A DNA stretch of 64,000 nt from Iris pallida (GCA_029216955.1 JANAVB010002199.1:11360585-11424584), one strand, 5' to 3'; counted from the first letter of the stretch, positions 1 to 11,937 are shown. Numbers and translations: made by a program. The notes: generated from the letters alone by a model not told the origin.

Positions 1-107
1 CTCATCCTTGTTTTCCAATAGGTGTAGTTTGTTCCATCAAATAGGGGAGGCCTATGTGTGGACTGCCCTTCACCGTGATTGGAAAACATGGGTTGAGTGG
101 TTGCCAT
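1..107 (-). CDS. gag: Copia gag, N-terminal 35 codons (runs off the window)
   Basis: Starts at ATG 107-105 in the context ATCCATGG, shortly after the PBS, and stays open to the window edge. It contains the PPLFDGTNYTYWKTRM stretch typical of the N-terminus of SIRE-type gag (DUF4219-like). The homologous segments in Copia C (from 28081) and F (from about 50690) carry a stop (TYxK) where this copy has W, so this copy is better preserved. Gag would form the virus-like particle. Confidence 0.8.
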   Translation of the reverse strand, partial: MATTQPMFSNHGEGQSTHRPPLFDGTNYTYWKTRM

Positions 108-147
108 GGATCAGCTCTAGGATGTTAGTCCTTGATAAGAGAATAGA

Positions 148-159
148 GCTCTGATACCA
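148..159 (-). promoter_or_regulatory. Primer binding site (tRNA-iMet) of Copia H
   Basis: The reverse complement reads TGGTATCAGAGC, the standard plant retrotransposon minus-strand primer site complementary to the initiator tRNA-Met 3' end. It lies two bases after the LTR end, as in Copia C and F. Confidence 0.9.
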
Positions 160-161
160 AT

Positions 162-1127
162 TGAAGTACAGGTAGGCAACTCTAGAGGGGGGTGAATAGA
201 GTTTATATCAAAAATGATCAATTAAAAATTAAACTCTCTTCACCAACTAAATAATCAGAGTAAAAATAAATGCAGAAATTAAGAGTAGAGAGCAAGCACA
301 AACACAACAAGATTTTTAACCTGGTTTTCCTCGTGGAGGACTAGTCCAGGCCTGAGAACTCTAGCTCAGGATTAAAATCCACTATTTGTGAAATAGGGTT
401 ACAACTACGTGCCTTTTCACAGATGAGCACGCCAAACTTCTTTCAATGATCGCTTTGGCAAAACTTGGACTTTTCCAAGTCGCTTACAACTTCTTGCACT
501 TCAAACTTCTAGCTGAATCGTATCGAGCACCTTGGACGGTTGGGAAGTTTGAATGCTAAGTGGATGGAAATGTAAGGCTCTTGAATATATAGGCTATGTA
601 ATAGAAGAAGAAGAGAAGAGTGGATTGTTTCAAATGAGAGAAACCAAGGCCTATTTATAGGGTTCGGGGTAGGCAGAATTCGGCCAGAATTCGGTATAAA
701 TAATTCAAATTTTTGGCCGTGGACAACTGGCAGTGATCAATACCTAAAAATTAGCATCCTGAATTTTAGGGACCGAGTTCGGCCCGAACTCTGTGTGAGG
801 CAGAGTTCGGCCCGAACTCTGTCTTCTATGGACAGAATGATCTTTGTGGGCTTTTGGATGAAATGGGTTGATTGGGATTTGGGGTTAAGTCAACCTATAA
901 AGCTATGGCTAGCCCAAAGTGCTCAGTATGATCCAACGTACATCATCCTATACTCAAGAAAAATAAAAATACAGACTCCAGTATACAACAAAGTGGTAAA
1001 ACTCCAAGCAGCTGTGAACTGGAACAAATGAGCTGATTAGATTGATTTCGAGCTCGATGTGTCAAATTGGACTAGACAAATATTGGTTGTCAAGATTAGG
1101 TTGATTGTGATCCAGTTTGGGTCAACA
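162..1127 (-). repeat. 5' LTR of Copia H
   Basis: On the minus strand it begins TGTTGACCCAAACTGG at 1127, like the TGTTGGCCC starts of the other SIRE-type LTRs here, and ends just before the spacer and PBS at 162. A TATA box (CTATAAATAG) is the reverse complement of 651-660. Upstream of it in the element lie palindromic GAGTTCGGCCCGAACTC-type repeats at about 665-822. The near-terminal CTAGAGGGGGGTGAATAGAG block at 182-201 is shared with LTR F. No gene is visible inside; the 78-codon plus-strand ORF at 795-1031 is antisense to the LTR. Confidence 0.85.
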
Positions 1128-2074
1128 ATGATAACAATATGAAGGTAGACTTGACGAAATAAGAACAAAAGACAATTGAGCAACAATGATTAAATCACGT
1201 ATACTGTGTGTTTTAGAATACCAACTTTCGGCATGTAGACGACTTGGGATATCCGTCAGTCATACGTACGGTGCATGACTGATATTATGCAATCAATGTA
1301 TAGGAAGTCTGTATTCAATTCTTTGACCACATGCTTATCTGTTGTATTCCCCTGCCCGACTCACTCATAATACATGTCCATTACGATAAACATTAGCAAT
1401 ACAATAAACTGTAAACAATGAGAAACAAGAAGTAAGACATGAACAAGTATATAAACCCTAACGATTCTAACTCTCGTACACAATAGTCACTACCAAAATA
1501 AGTCATATTGGCGACGAGATTAGCAACTCCGGTGAAATATGTCACTATTTTTTGTGTATTTAACGACGTACAACAATTACATCGCTGAACGTCACTACCA
1601 GCTACGTTCAGCGGCTGTTAGCGACTAGCATTATGGTTTGAAAAGAAGAAGTCGTGGTTTAGTCGCAGAACATCATTGATTTGTTTTATTCAGCAACGTT
1701 TTGCGACTCCCACTCCAGCACGTTGCCAGTTTCTTTGTTAACAATGACGTTTAGCAACGTCTTTTAATGACGTCGCTAAAATATTTTATATAGGGTTCTG
1801 GGGCCCGATCGATTTATTTCTTTTCATCCAAATTTTTGATCTCCCGCTGCTCGAGCCCCAAATCTCTCTCCCCCTCCCCCTCTCGTCTCCGACGACCTCC
1901 TTCCCCCATCGACTCCCTCTCCTCCAGTAAGGCCTCCCCCCGGTGACCCCTCCCTCCGACGATCCCCTATTCCCTCTTTCCCTGCCCCGACGACCACCCT
2001 CGCTCCCTGGTGTCCTCGTTGCGGCTACTCTACCCCCGATCCGACCCCGTCCAGGTATACTTAACCCTAACCCT

Positions 2075-2240
2075 GTCGCCCACTGATACGACACAGACAC
2101 ACTAACATACTCACTGACACAACACCGACATACTCACTGACACGACACAGACATACGCACCCTAACACGTAGACAGGGAAGTGTATAACATGACACACAG
2201 ACACATGGACACACACGACACACAGACACGTGGACACACA
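2075..2240. repeat. GACACA-rich degenerate simple repeat
   Basis: Runs of ACACGACACAGACACA-type sequence inside CACTA K. The overlapping ORFs on both strands (2162-2381) are low-complexity artefacts. Confidence 0.7.
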
Positions 2241-2399
2241 CATGGCTTGGCAGTTGTCTTACCAATAGCAGTAGGCTGCTCTAGTAGCATCACCCAGAGC
2301 TGCTTTAGCAGCAGGGGATCCTGCCCCTTTAGCCATTGTTGGTTTGGCCACTTGGCCATTAGGCCACTATTGCTATCTTAATGTGAATACTTGATTCAC

Positions 2400-2760
2400 A
2401 TTTGAGGTTAGGATGAGGGTTATTAAAATGACTTGGGGTTTTTACCTAGTAGTAACATAGTTAGGGTATTACCTACTTTAATGTATAGGTATGGACTTAC
2501 CTAGGATAGGTAATGTGAATCCTAATTTAGGATAAGATATCGGGGATTACCTACTCTAGGTAATCTAAGGTAATGATTTACCTAACAAACTAAGGTAATA
2601 GCCTTACCTATATCTAGGTATAACTTACAGTAGATGACCTAATAGGTAATGGGTAATATTGTACCTATCTAAGCTATATTTGAGTATTATCTAGACACGT
2701 GGATGCACAGACATATGTCAAACTAAGGTAATGTCCTTACCGATATCATCGATACCAATA
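2400..2760. repeat. AGGTAA/TTACCT dyad-rich stretch
   Basis: At least fifteen copies of TAGGTAAT, ACCTAC, TTACCTA and close variants occur in both orientations over 360 bp inside CACTA K, giving many short inverted repeats. No function is assigned. It differs from the GCGACGT subterminal repeats. Confidence 0.6.
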
Positions 2761-2865
2761 CTCATAGGAATAGTCCAATACCGATTCCGATACCTATATT
2801 GAGAACCTTGCTAAGAAGTATCCTAGTACCTAGAGTGGTCGAGCTCTGGATGACTGTCGTTGGAC

Positions 2866-3482
2866 GAGCTCTAGATGACCGTTGTTGGTGGTCTTCAGAG
2901 GGGTACATACTATGGTACAGGATCCTATGACGCCTTTGTGGTGATGCAGTCATCCAGGACCCCCTCTGCCAGTATACATTCCCTACAGCCCTCACAGGAG
3001 TCGATCCGAGTGAACTCCGTCGCTAGCTTACTGAACTGTGTGACGAGCTATTACAGAGGATTGCGGAGCAGCCCCAGTCTCATCCGCAAACGGACGATAC
3101 GGTGGTCCCCGCATGATTTGATATGCCCGCATGATTTGATATGCTCGAGTGCACCATTAGGGAGACGGGCTAGAGGACGGATCGTGCCGTTCAGGTGGTG
3201 CAGGAGAGGGCGGATCTTATTATTTTGGTGTTGCAGGGGTCGCAGGTGGGCAATCAGGTTTCGGGGCTGGCTGCTGTTATGGATTCCACCAACTCTAGAC
3301 TGCTAGCTATGGAGCAGACACTTCTTGGTCATGCGTCATCATCCACACAAACTGTATCGGTTCCACTGCCTCCTCTTCTTTCTACTGATGAGTCGTCACC
3401 GGTGATGCTGACCCCGGAGGAGTATAAGTTCATGGTGTCCCAGATACGGGGACTGCCTCCTCCTCCTTCCGACCAGGCGTAG
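2866..3482 (+). pseudogene. TnpA-like CACTA protein, C-terminal fragment
   Basis: The translation MTVVGGLQRGTYYGTGSYD parallels MTAVGGLQKGTYYGTGSYS in the TnpA-like last exon of CACTA L (19550 downward). The end, LTPEEYKFMVSQIRGLPPP, parallels LTQEQYEYMLSQMRGRGPQ. The two matching segments lie in different frames (2875-3306 and 3195-3482), so at least one frameshift separates them. This protein class binds subterminal repeats in En/Spm-type elements. The fragment cannot make the full protein and lacks the upstream exons seen in L. Confidence 0.8.
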
Positions 3483-3882
3483 TCCTTTTTTGGACTTATT
3501 TTCATTTATCGTGTTGATGACCCATTGTTGGGTCTTTATGTATTTATTTTATACATTTAGTGACTGTGTTATGTTGAACATTATCGGACGAACTCTTTTT
3601 ATAGCCATTTGGTAGTGGATTTGTATCCACCAGGCTATTTCCTGTCTTTCTGATCATTGGATTCTATTTATTTGATTATTGGTAGTGCATTTTTATCATT
3701 TGTCTCTATATTGGTTTTTCGGTGTTGCGTGTTCCACCGAAGGGGTCGGCAAACCCAGAAAATTCTACGGAGGGTTGCTCCGGGTCTATTATTTGCAAAC
3801 TGTCATTCTAAATGCAGGTACAATGCTATATAATATAACTGTCGTCGATATAAAAGCATACTGAATTATGTTTTTTTCTAAT

Positions 3883-4482
3883 TTTTTTTAGGATTTAGCG
3901 ATGCTTAGCGACGCCAATATATGTCACTAAGGGGTATCAGAACGTCGCTAACCTAAAAATTGGAACATTGTAGAACGTCGCAAAATGTTGCCTTAGCGCT
4001 GACGTGGTAAAATGGACATGTCAGCAAATTTAGTTAGGCAACGTCGCTAACTTCGTCGCTATGCATGTATCCGAACGTCGCTATGTAAGTATCATAACGT
4101 CACAGATTGTCGCAAAACGTCGCTAAAAAGGTGACGTGACAAACATAAATTGCCAGAACTGAAGTCGCTAAACGTCGCTAACGTTCGCATGTTGTATCGC
4201 TAAAAGTTGAACTGCCTGCGATAATTAGCAACGAATTGTAACGTCGCTAATTAGCAATGCAATGTCGATGAACGTCGTAGTTGGATAAATTGCTAGCGAC
4301 GAGGTGCGTCGCAAAATTACATCGGTATAGCGACGAACAACGATGTAAACTTAGTTAGCGACCATGTATTACGCGACATGGTCAATACGTCGCTAATTTT
4401 ATCGCTAAAAGTAATTTGTGACATTTTTTTCCTTGTTTAGTGACGTCTCCTGGCGTCGCTAATCTGACATATTTTGGTAATG
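3883..4482. repeat. Right subterminal repeat array of CACTA K
   Basis: A dense array of AACGTCGCTAA, GCGACGT and variants up to the right terminus. The matching left array is at 1510-1780. Such arrays are the TnpA binding zone in En/Spm-like transposons. Confidence 0.8.
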
Positions 4483-6143
4483 AGTCATCATGAACATCGA
4501 TAACATGAATTATAAGGGAGTAGTAGTGAAAAGACGATACGATGATACATGCAGTATAAAATAAAGGCAACATAGGTCATAGTGATACTTGTCTGCTCCG
4601 ATAGATAATGAAGTCACAACTCAAGACGCCGTCACCCGATCTACCCTGTCACATAAACAACCATAAGTTAGATCTACAATTCCCACTCTAAAAATCTAGA
4701 ATGTAGATAAATTAGTTAACCTAATTAATCATATTTTAATTCTGGAATAAATTATCTAAAATCCTATTTTCATCTTTTTAAATATGAAATGAAAGTTAAG
4801 CACAAATATGTGGCCAAGGAAAGTTGCTGTTCCAAATTCGGGACCTGTGGCACGCAAACCGAGACATGTTGTTGACTAACTAGTTAAACACTTCGAACTC
4901 AAAAGTTTGATTGTGCAACCTAGTAGATTTCAGTGCCACAAGTGAACTAGAATCAACCAGGCCGCAAAATCACGACTTGGTGAAAAGTTATTGCCATTAT
5001 GGCTAACCGTGACCAAATCGATGAATCGTTGATAAAATCTGATTTCTAGAATAAAATAAAATATTAGATGAATTTTTGAATTTCTAAAAGTGTCATATGT
5101 TGTATATGTCTGTGTCAGCTTTCCAAAACTTCAAACGGATCACGAATCAGAGTTCGGGATCTCTCAAAATCTCGAAAACCGTGTGACATATTTATTTTTG
5201 GACCATTGACACTTAAATAATTATCCAGAAATTCACACTCAAAATTCCAAAAAATAAAATAGATATTTGAAAACCTAACCTTGATAGGCTTCTAACAAAA
5301 AAATAACACATGAAACAGACGTCTATATCGACGACAATCGCTCCGCGAAGTTGAGATCTCTACTTGAACTTCTCCCACAAAAGGATGCTGGATTTTCTAG
5401 GGTTTTCAAAAATAATAACTGAATACTGATATATATAGGACGAGAGAGTCAGTGGCAGTGGCTAGTCGGCTGGGGGGGACACGTGTCCGGATCTGACGCT
5501 CCCCTGCCCAGATGCAACGGTCCTCTGTGGACCCGGCTTGGCTGGAGCTGGCATAATATGGCTCGGCTTCCTATTAAGGAACAACCGAGTCACCCACCTG
5601 GCGCTGACGGGTGGGCCTACCCCCCACGCGCCAGCGGCTGACTTGTGCCCCCCTCCCCCGCTCGCTGACTGGGTAAATAGGCTAGAAAATAGGGTTTTTA
5701 AATACAAAAAATTAATTAAAAATCAGAAAAATCCTAAAAATCCCAAATAAATCCCAGAAATGTCTAAAAATTCCTAAAAAATCTAGAAAATAGTTCTAGG
5801 GTTCTAGATCCTAATTAAATTGTTTGGCCTCAAGATAATCTCGGGTACCCTCACAGTAAATCCTAGAAGCTTATGAAAATAATAAAACCATTGATAAAAA
5901 TTATCTAAAAATCTCCAAAAATCCTAAAAATTCTAAAATGGTGAAATAACACAATTAGGACTATCTACAGACCCTAATGACCCTATATAACCTGATTTTA
6001 CTATACTACACCTATAGGCTTAGTTTCTAACTCTCATGATTTCAAAGTTAAAACCCTCATCATGATGATTCTAACAATTCTATACTTAAATAATAATAAT
6101 AAAAGAATATTCTAAAAAAAATTCTAGGGAGACAAGTGCTACA

Positions 6144-6162
6144 AACTACCCCCCTTAAACGA
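6144..6162 (-). promoter_or_regulatory. Polypurine tract of Gypsy A
   Basis: On the minus strand the sequence AAGGGGGGTAGT lies directly before the 3' LTR start at 6143. It primes plus-strand DNA synthesis in LTR retrotransposons. Its position fixes the LTR boundary. Confidence 0.75.
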
Positions 6163-6398
6163 TTTTTGCCCTAAAAAATGAAACATCTCTAATAGCATGA
6201 TATAAATACGTAAATCTTACAAGCAATAATTCGTAAACTAAGTCACAAATAGATAATGGCTATGAATATAAAGGTAACTAATCAATAACATTACATCGAC
6301 AAAGCATACTACGAACTAACTAAGCATGCACCCTATCTAACAACTAAAACTAAAGTAGGCTTTCAAGAAAATATATTTAAGTTACCTATGTCTTGGGG

Positions 6399-7468
6399 TT
6401 GAGTCACAGCCACAAATGCTTGTCCTTGTCCTTGACGTTGTGCTCCTCCGGACTGTTGTTGCGAAAATGACTTATGAGCTAGTGCTGTTGGAGACTTGGT
6501 GGTCTGGCGATCCATAAAGGAGACAAAATCCTAACCTCTTCCTACAATGGTCCCACCCTCTTTTCTATAATAATTACACTTAGGCTTGGGTGGGATCGAC
6601 TGTTGCTGTGGCTGGGATGATACCACCCTAGTTGGAGGATGATGTTATTGCTGGATTTGAAGGGTCTTCTGAGAAATATTGGAACATTTTGATGGTTCTT
6701 GATGGATACCATCTCTACCTCTCTTTTGGGAAGCTACTTTATGACTTAGGATAGATTCTTGACGCCTAGCTGTATTCAAGATATCGGTATAGGATGTTGG
6801 GTCTACTGACGTTGTCAAACTCTGCAACTTATAATTCAACCCAGAATAAAACTTCTTTGCCTTCTCTTCTTCTGTAGATATAAGAGTAGGAGCAAAGAGG
6901 CTTAAACGACTAAATTCTGCATCATATTCATCCACCGTCATGCTTCCATACTCTAGTTGTATAAATTGATCCCGCAACTCCCTCCGAACTGTCATGGGGA
7001 AGAACATAGTGTTGAAGAGGTCCTTAAACTCTTCCCATGACACATTCTTGCCCAACCGTCTTTCTTATGCAGCCCACCAATGATATGCATTGTCCTTTAG
7101 CTACAACTTTACTACTTTTATCCACTTCTCTGGTAGTAACTCTGATGCTTCTAGTAGTGTCTTTATCTCTACTAGCCACTTGGTGACTTCTATGGGTTTC
7201 TCCCAGCCAGTAAAGGAAGGTGGGTTCATCTTGCAAAATCCATCAATAGTACCCATACGATCTTGTCGTATTTCTATGCTCTTTTCTAGAACATTTGCAT
7301 GCCTCTGCTGTGTCTCCATCATGACATGGAGTATTGTAAGGATATGTGCTCAATCCACTGTTACTCCTTGGGCTAGGGCTGGTGGTGGTAGGAGATCCTC
7401 AGCACTAATTCTATCTTGTTGATGGTTAGAGGGCTCTACGAACTCAGTACTCTCTGCTGCCTATCCCT
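6399..7468 (-). pseudogene. gag: Gypsy A gag (capsid domain and degenerate zinc knuckle)
   Basis: The longest open piece, 7055 to 6645, carries a retrotrans_gag domain (VSWEEFKDLFNTMFFP, then DQFIQLEYGSMTVDEYDAEF). The upstream piece 7322-7101 has PPSFTGWEKPIEVTKWL, also gag. The pieces are separated by in-frame stops, including one at about 7100 and one in KDNAYHWWAAxE. Downstream a CNYYRKEGG segment near 6560 is the remnant of a zinc knuckle, followed by stops. Protease, RT and integrase are absent. The solo LTR J is inserted just before this region in the element. Confidence 0.8.
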
Positions 7469-7929
7469 TGTAACGCCCCAGTCCCAAATACGTAGGACTA
7501 GGACCATAGACATGCCAGCTGTATTCATATGAAGTATACTCCAATATATGGAAGCCTCGTATAAATACATAAGCTGTAAAATGTAGTAGAACCATAACTA
7601 ATCTCATCCACACAAAATTAATGAATAAAAGATATCATATAATGATAAAGAATTTGTCTTGATACAATATGTTGGACGGAGATAAATCTACTACCAACAA
7701 GTAAAGGAAAATACATGAGTAAAGAAATGAATTTGGCGAGCGAAGCGAAGACGATCCAAGTGCAATCATCCTCGAAGAAATAGCGAAGATCACGGCTAGA
7801 GCTAGAACACCTGTTAAAGACAATAGCACACACCTAGAGAGATAACCAGGTCCTCAGAGGGACGTAACAAGACACATAATATCATGCCATATAAACTGAA
7901 TAAATATTGCTCAAATAAATAAGTTAATC

Positions 7930-8165
7930 GAATTCTAATATGGTCCAATACGTACCTACTGAACGAGCGTACCATCCCCCCAACCAAACAAGGACAGGAG
8001 ATGGTAAACTAATTCACGGTGACGTATCTTTCCATGCTATGAATCCAAAATGGTATTCGGACCCCAACAAGGTTCAATACCTTCTCATCGAAGTAGTAAG
8101 TCACACCTACAACCAAACAAGGACAAGATGTGACGAACTAATTCACGACAAGTTATTGTTCCAAG
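7930..8165. repeat. Degenerate direct repeat inside LTR J
   Basis: The segments ACCAAACAAGGACAGGAGAT...CTAATTCACG near 7982-8020 and ACCAAACAAGGACAAGATGT...CTAATTCACG near 8111-8148 are a tandem duplication of roughly 125-130 bp. Confidence 0.6.
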
Positions 8166-9339
8166 CCACGGTCAGATACAAGTACCCAAACCAAAAGTAC
8201 TCGTACCTAACGGATAAATATAGCCTACCGTTCTAAGTGACATGTAGTTAAGAACAATCCTTCCTACGCATGGGCCATGGCTAAATAGGATCGGCGTAGT
8301 CCCCTTGGGCACCAGAGGCCCCATCAGTAAGAGCATGACGTTCCACAGAATCGTCAGTTGCCGTCAGTAATCATGGGTCATCAACCCCGTATCTCCAGCG
8401 AAGAGTCCGGATCACAAGGGAAAGTGTATCGAAGCCCATATGCTAAGGAATTGTCCTCCCCGCCCAATGCCTACTATGTTGTATCCACAACAATAACCTC
8501 TATAACCGCTAAGTCAAACTAGCATGCAACCTCTATTAGCGGTTATTCCTATCGCACGGCTTGTACGTACTGGTGGCCAGCCAATCACGTACTTCCGTGT
8601 TCTACATGCGACACACAATTTCGTGTTACCACGTGTCAAGGCCAATGAATGCAACACACAAGGTAGTCCCTTAAATCTAGGTTTAATTTGTAAGAAAATA
8701 ATACACAGCAGGAAATATAAATGAACAGTAAGTTCTAACAGGTTATGCCATGTATCACAGTTTATTTTGTATAAAAAAAATAAATAATGCATGAAGTATG
8801 AGCTAAAATAAATAAACAGCTAATGGCAAGGTGTCTTGCCTGGTAGAGCGCCTGGTGTGCTACGATAATCATGGTGGCATGAACTGCGACTTTGGTGTAA
8901 CAACTACACAAGGTGGCCTCGGGTGGTGGCACGGACAGTTCTATTGGGTCCAGAACGGTCAACTTGGTTAGGACCGACATAAGGTATTACGAATTTGGTG
9001 AGAGAATAGGAATGATTGGTCTCAGACAGAAGGATAAAAGGAAATTTCTAAAATAATAATACTCGAAAATAAAATTCTATTAGTTAAAATATTTTGGATA
9101 AAAATTCATACTAAAAAAATTAGTTTTTGTTAGGAAACTATCATTTTTATCGGTAAACTATTCTTGAAAAATTACCTTTTTAAATCCAGAACATACACTT
9201 AATTGAAATAATATGGAAAAATATTTTAGGTTCTATACTGAAAATAAGCGTAGGGTCTAGCTTAGTATAATTATTTGTTTAGGAATACTAGTATATAGAT
9301 GTAAATATTTTGTTAGTACTAAGGATAACAATTTGACAA

Positions 9340-9735
9340 AACAAAACAAGAACAAAAAAAAAAAAAAACAAAACAAAACAAAACAAATATACAAATCTTA
9401 ATCTTACCTTAGTAATTATGTTATTAATATTGTTATATAATAAGTATCTAGTAAGCAAATATTACTAATTATAGTAAATAAGTATGATAATAATGTAAAA
9501 ATAATAATAATAAAAACAGTAATAATTCATAGCTTCCTCGAGAATCAACCAGGAAAGCAAAAAAAAAAAAAAACAAAAGCTAAATAAGCAAAAAGCTAAT
9601 AAAGGTTTCGGTGCTTCCTTGGGAAGTCTGAAACAAAAACTAATGAAAATAATAACAATAACAATATATAAAATATATCAGCAAGCAAAAAAATAATAAT
9701 AAAATAAAAAAATAAAAAAATACTAAAAATACAAA
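9340..9735. repeat. A-rich and AAT-rich low complexity
   Basis: Poly-A runs, AACAAAACAAAAC repeats and ATAATAAT runs inside LTR J. No gene is visible. Confidence 0.7.
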
Positions 9736-10884
9736 TAAATTAAAACACTACCCATCTCTTTCCATACACCAGTAGAGGAGATGAGAGAGAGAGGAAGAGA
9801 GGAGTGAGCGAGAGATCGGAAGGAGAGAGGGGACTCAGACGCGGAGAGTGGGCGGAGGGAAGTCGGCCGAGCGCGCTGGGCGAGGCGGTCGGCGGCGCTC
9901 AGGCGAGGGCTCCGCGAGGGTGGAAGACGAGTGGAGGGACGGTGGCGCGCTCCAGGTCAGCCGGCGCTGGCCGCTGCGGAGGGGCACCGCGGAGGCACGG
10001 AGAAGAGGGAAGGGAAAGGCTGCGGGGGAGGAGGAAGCATGCGGAGCTGCCGGAGGGCGGTGGACTCGGGAGCGGTAGGAAATCGACGGTCGGCGGTGGA
10101 GAGTTTCGGCGGGCACGACGGATGAAGAAAAGGGGTTTCCGGTGAGGTTTTTCGGCGTGTGGGTTGGTGGTGCCAGGCGGCGGAGGAAGGAAGGGCCTAC
10201 GGTGGAGGGTGCTCCTCGCTGCTCAGAGCTAGGCTGGGCCGGTCAACAGCTTAGCGCGGGTGGAGCGGATGGAGACCAGGCGGCCGTGGCTCGTCGTCCA
10301 CCGGCGGAGGTGATTAGATTTAGGGTTTTATTTTGCTGGGTCTTTTGGGGAAATTTTGGGGGTGTTTGGTGGTGGCTCCGGCATTGGCCGTGAGGGCGGT
10401 GGTGGTTTGTGTTGGTGCGGTGACGACCACGGACTGTGGTGGAATAGTGGAGTCGGGGTCGGGTTTCCGCAGCCACAATCGGCGGTGGCAGAGGTGGCAG
10501 GACGTGGACTTGGTGGCCGGCTATGTCGGGACGGCGACTGGGTTGTTGGCTAGTCGGGGGAGGTGTGTTTGGGTGGTGATGATGACGATGGGGGTGGTGC
10601 TGTTCATGTCGGGGACAAAGGGCTGGTTGTCGTGAAGCCGACGGCGAGTGGGTGATGGGGGCGAAGGTGGCGATGATGGTCGACAGGAGGCGGGAGCTAA
10701 GACTAGGCTAGGGCTAGGATTAGGAATTTTATTGAATCGTGTCGGGGTTGTCGACACAGAAACTTTATGTAATTTGTAATAGATGGAATAAGATAGTGGA
10801 CTGGGAGGAAATACGGACACGATGCACGGATCTTTGGGTTATGGAAATTGTGGTAGATGAATGATAGAAATTGGAGGAGTACCT

Positions 10885-10894
10885 GCCTTTTATA
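10885..10894 (-). promoter_or_regulatory. TATA box of LTR J
   Basis: The minus strand reads CCTATAAAAGGCAGG about 700 bp into the LTR. It is followed by a pyrimidine-rich start region and then a GC-rich leader (down to about 9780), the same order as in LTR I. This supports the minus orientation. Confidence 0.6.
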
Positions 10895-11597
10895 GGATGT
10901 GGGAATTCCCAATTGGATAGAAATTAGGAATATTTAAAACACAAAGTAGATAATTCTCTACTTAATTTAAAACAATAAAATCAAATCCAATACAAATCAA
11001 ATTTAAATCTAATTAAATTTTTAGCTCAAAATTAAATGGGATAAATCAATTTCAAATATTTAACTATCTAAATAAATCCAAAAATCAAATCAAGATTTAA
11101 ATGGCCACAATAACTTCCAAATATATTTTTCAAAATACCAATAATAATAATTTCGAAAATAATAAATATTTTTAAATATCTTTTTGAATAATAAAATATT
11201 AATATTAATAAATCACGGAAATTATATTTTTATTTAAAATAGACCAATAAATAATTACGAATTATATGTATGCAAAAATATTCTTTACATAATTATGCTT
11301 TTCTAGTATACAAAATATTATTTTATATTTAATAATTTTTAGAAATGACGTAAGAATAACAAGTTTAGAAATGATAGCAAAACTAATTATTATATTATTT
11401 GAAACTATAAAAATAGAACAAAATATTTTTCTAAAATATGTACGCTCGCACATATTCGCACTCGTCGAGCAAATTCGAAAACGAACTTCCGCACACGACG
11501 TACAATACGACTACGCGACGTACAATACAATAAATTTTTTTAAAATTTGTACTAAAATTAATTAAAAAAATATAGTAGAAAATTTAGGGGTTTTACA

Positions 11598-11937
11598 TCC
11601 CCCGAGTTCGGAATTAGTATAAGGGTTAGCTACCCTTTTCCCTTTGCGGATCGTAATACACCTTGTCTCAACTATTGTGAACTAAAAGGAAAGAAAGGAC
11701 ATGGTTAGAACGGTATATACAAACATATCGAAGAAATCATGGACGAAATCAAATAGGATGTAAATAAGAGACAAGAAGATTAAATAGACTCATAGGGTAA
11801 GAATTCCTATTTGTGGATGATATAACCTCCTAACTTCAACTCTATTCACAGGCTCGCAGTAGTATGACTAATTTAAGTACTACCACGAGTTTGTAGTTTT
11901 TTGCAAAACTAGACCTGCATGGGCCACCATAAAAACT
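11598..11937 (-). other. Gypsy A untranslated leader
   Basis: It lies between the 5' LTR end (11938) and the J insertion. It starts with the block ATGGTGGCCCATGCAGGTC (minus strand, about 11930-11912) shared by all four Gypsy families here. No intact ORF; the last bases may encode the start of gag. Confidence 0.6.

Larger units (their letters stand above)
1..1127 (-). mobile_element. Copia H (SIRE/Maximus-like), 5' end only
   Basis: Minus-strand Ty1/copia element cut by the window edge. In element order it shows a 966 bp LTR (1127 down to 162), a primer binding site matching the initiator tRNA-Met 3' end, and the first 35 codons of gag. It lies in the 3' LTR of Gypsy A. The flank at 1128-1132 reads ATGAT, which matches the uninterrupted LTR copy near 12522 and is the expected 5 bp target-site duplication, although its partner is off the window. 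The LTR resembles those of Copia C, F and D in its promoter layout. Confidence 0.85.
1488..4482 (+). mobile_element. Non-autonomous CACTA element K
   Basis: A 2995 bp element with termini CACTACCAAAATAAGTC on the left and, read inward from the right, CATTACCAAAATATGTC. Both ends carry many short GCGACGT/ACGTCGC subterminal repeats. It is flanked by the 3 bp duplication AGT (1485-1487 and 4483-4485). The uninterrupted Gypsy A LTR at 12882-12884 shows the empty site with one AGT. It has no TNP2 gene, only a broken TnpA-like fragment, so it is a deletion derivative of the same family as CACTA L. Confidence 0.92.
1128..6143 (-). repeat. 3' LTR of Gypsy A (split by CACTA K)
   Basis: Segments 1128-1487 and 4483-6143 align collinearly with about 12515-12884 and 12882-14556 in the 5' LTR. 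The outer end at 6143 (TGTAGCACTTGTC on the minus strand) follows the polypurine tract. The rest of the LTR lies left of the window, beyond Copia H. No coding potential is seen; the ORFs at 5462-5750 are short and in the GC-rich part of the LTR. Confidence 0.85.
7469..11597 (-). mobile_element. Solo Gypsy LTR J (4.1 kb)
   Basis: On the minus strand it runs from TGTAAAACCCCTAAATTT at 11597 to GGGGCGTTACA at 7469. It is flanked by TCCCT (7464-7468) and TCCCC (11598-11602), a 5 bp duplication with one change. No gag or pol is present, and only one LTR, so it is best read as a solo LTR left by recombination. The block TTGTTACGTCCCTCTGAGGA near 7850 (minus strand) also occurs at 54840 in the LTR of Gypsy E, so J and E belong to one family. 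ORFs at 9804-10393 lie in a GC-rich leader and are not convincing genes. Confidence 0.8.

Noticed and set aside
2162..2381. ORFs on both strands
   Set aside because: Products of the GACACA simple repeat in CACTA K.
9804..10820. Several overlapping 60-113 codon ORFs on both strands
   Set aside because: They lie in the GC-rich leader of LTR J, are Arg/Gly/Pro-rich in all frames, and show no domain; high GC alone produces them.
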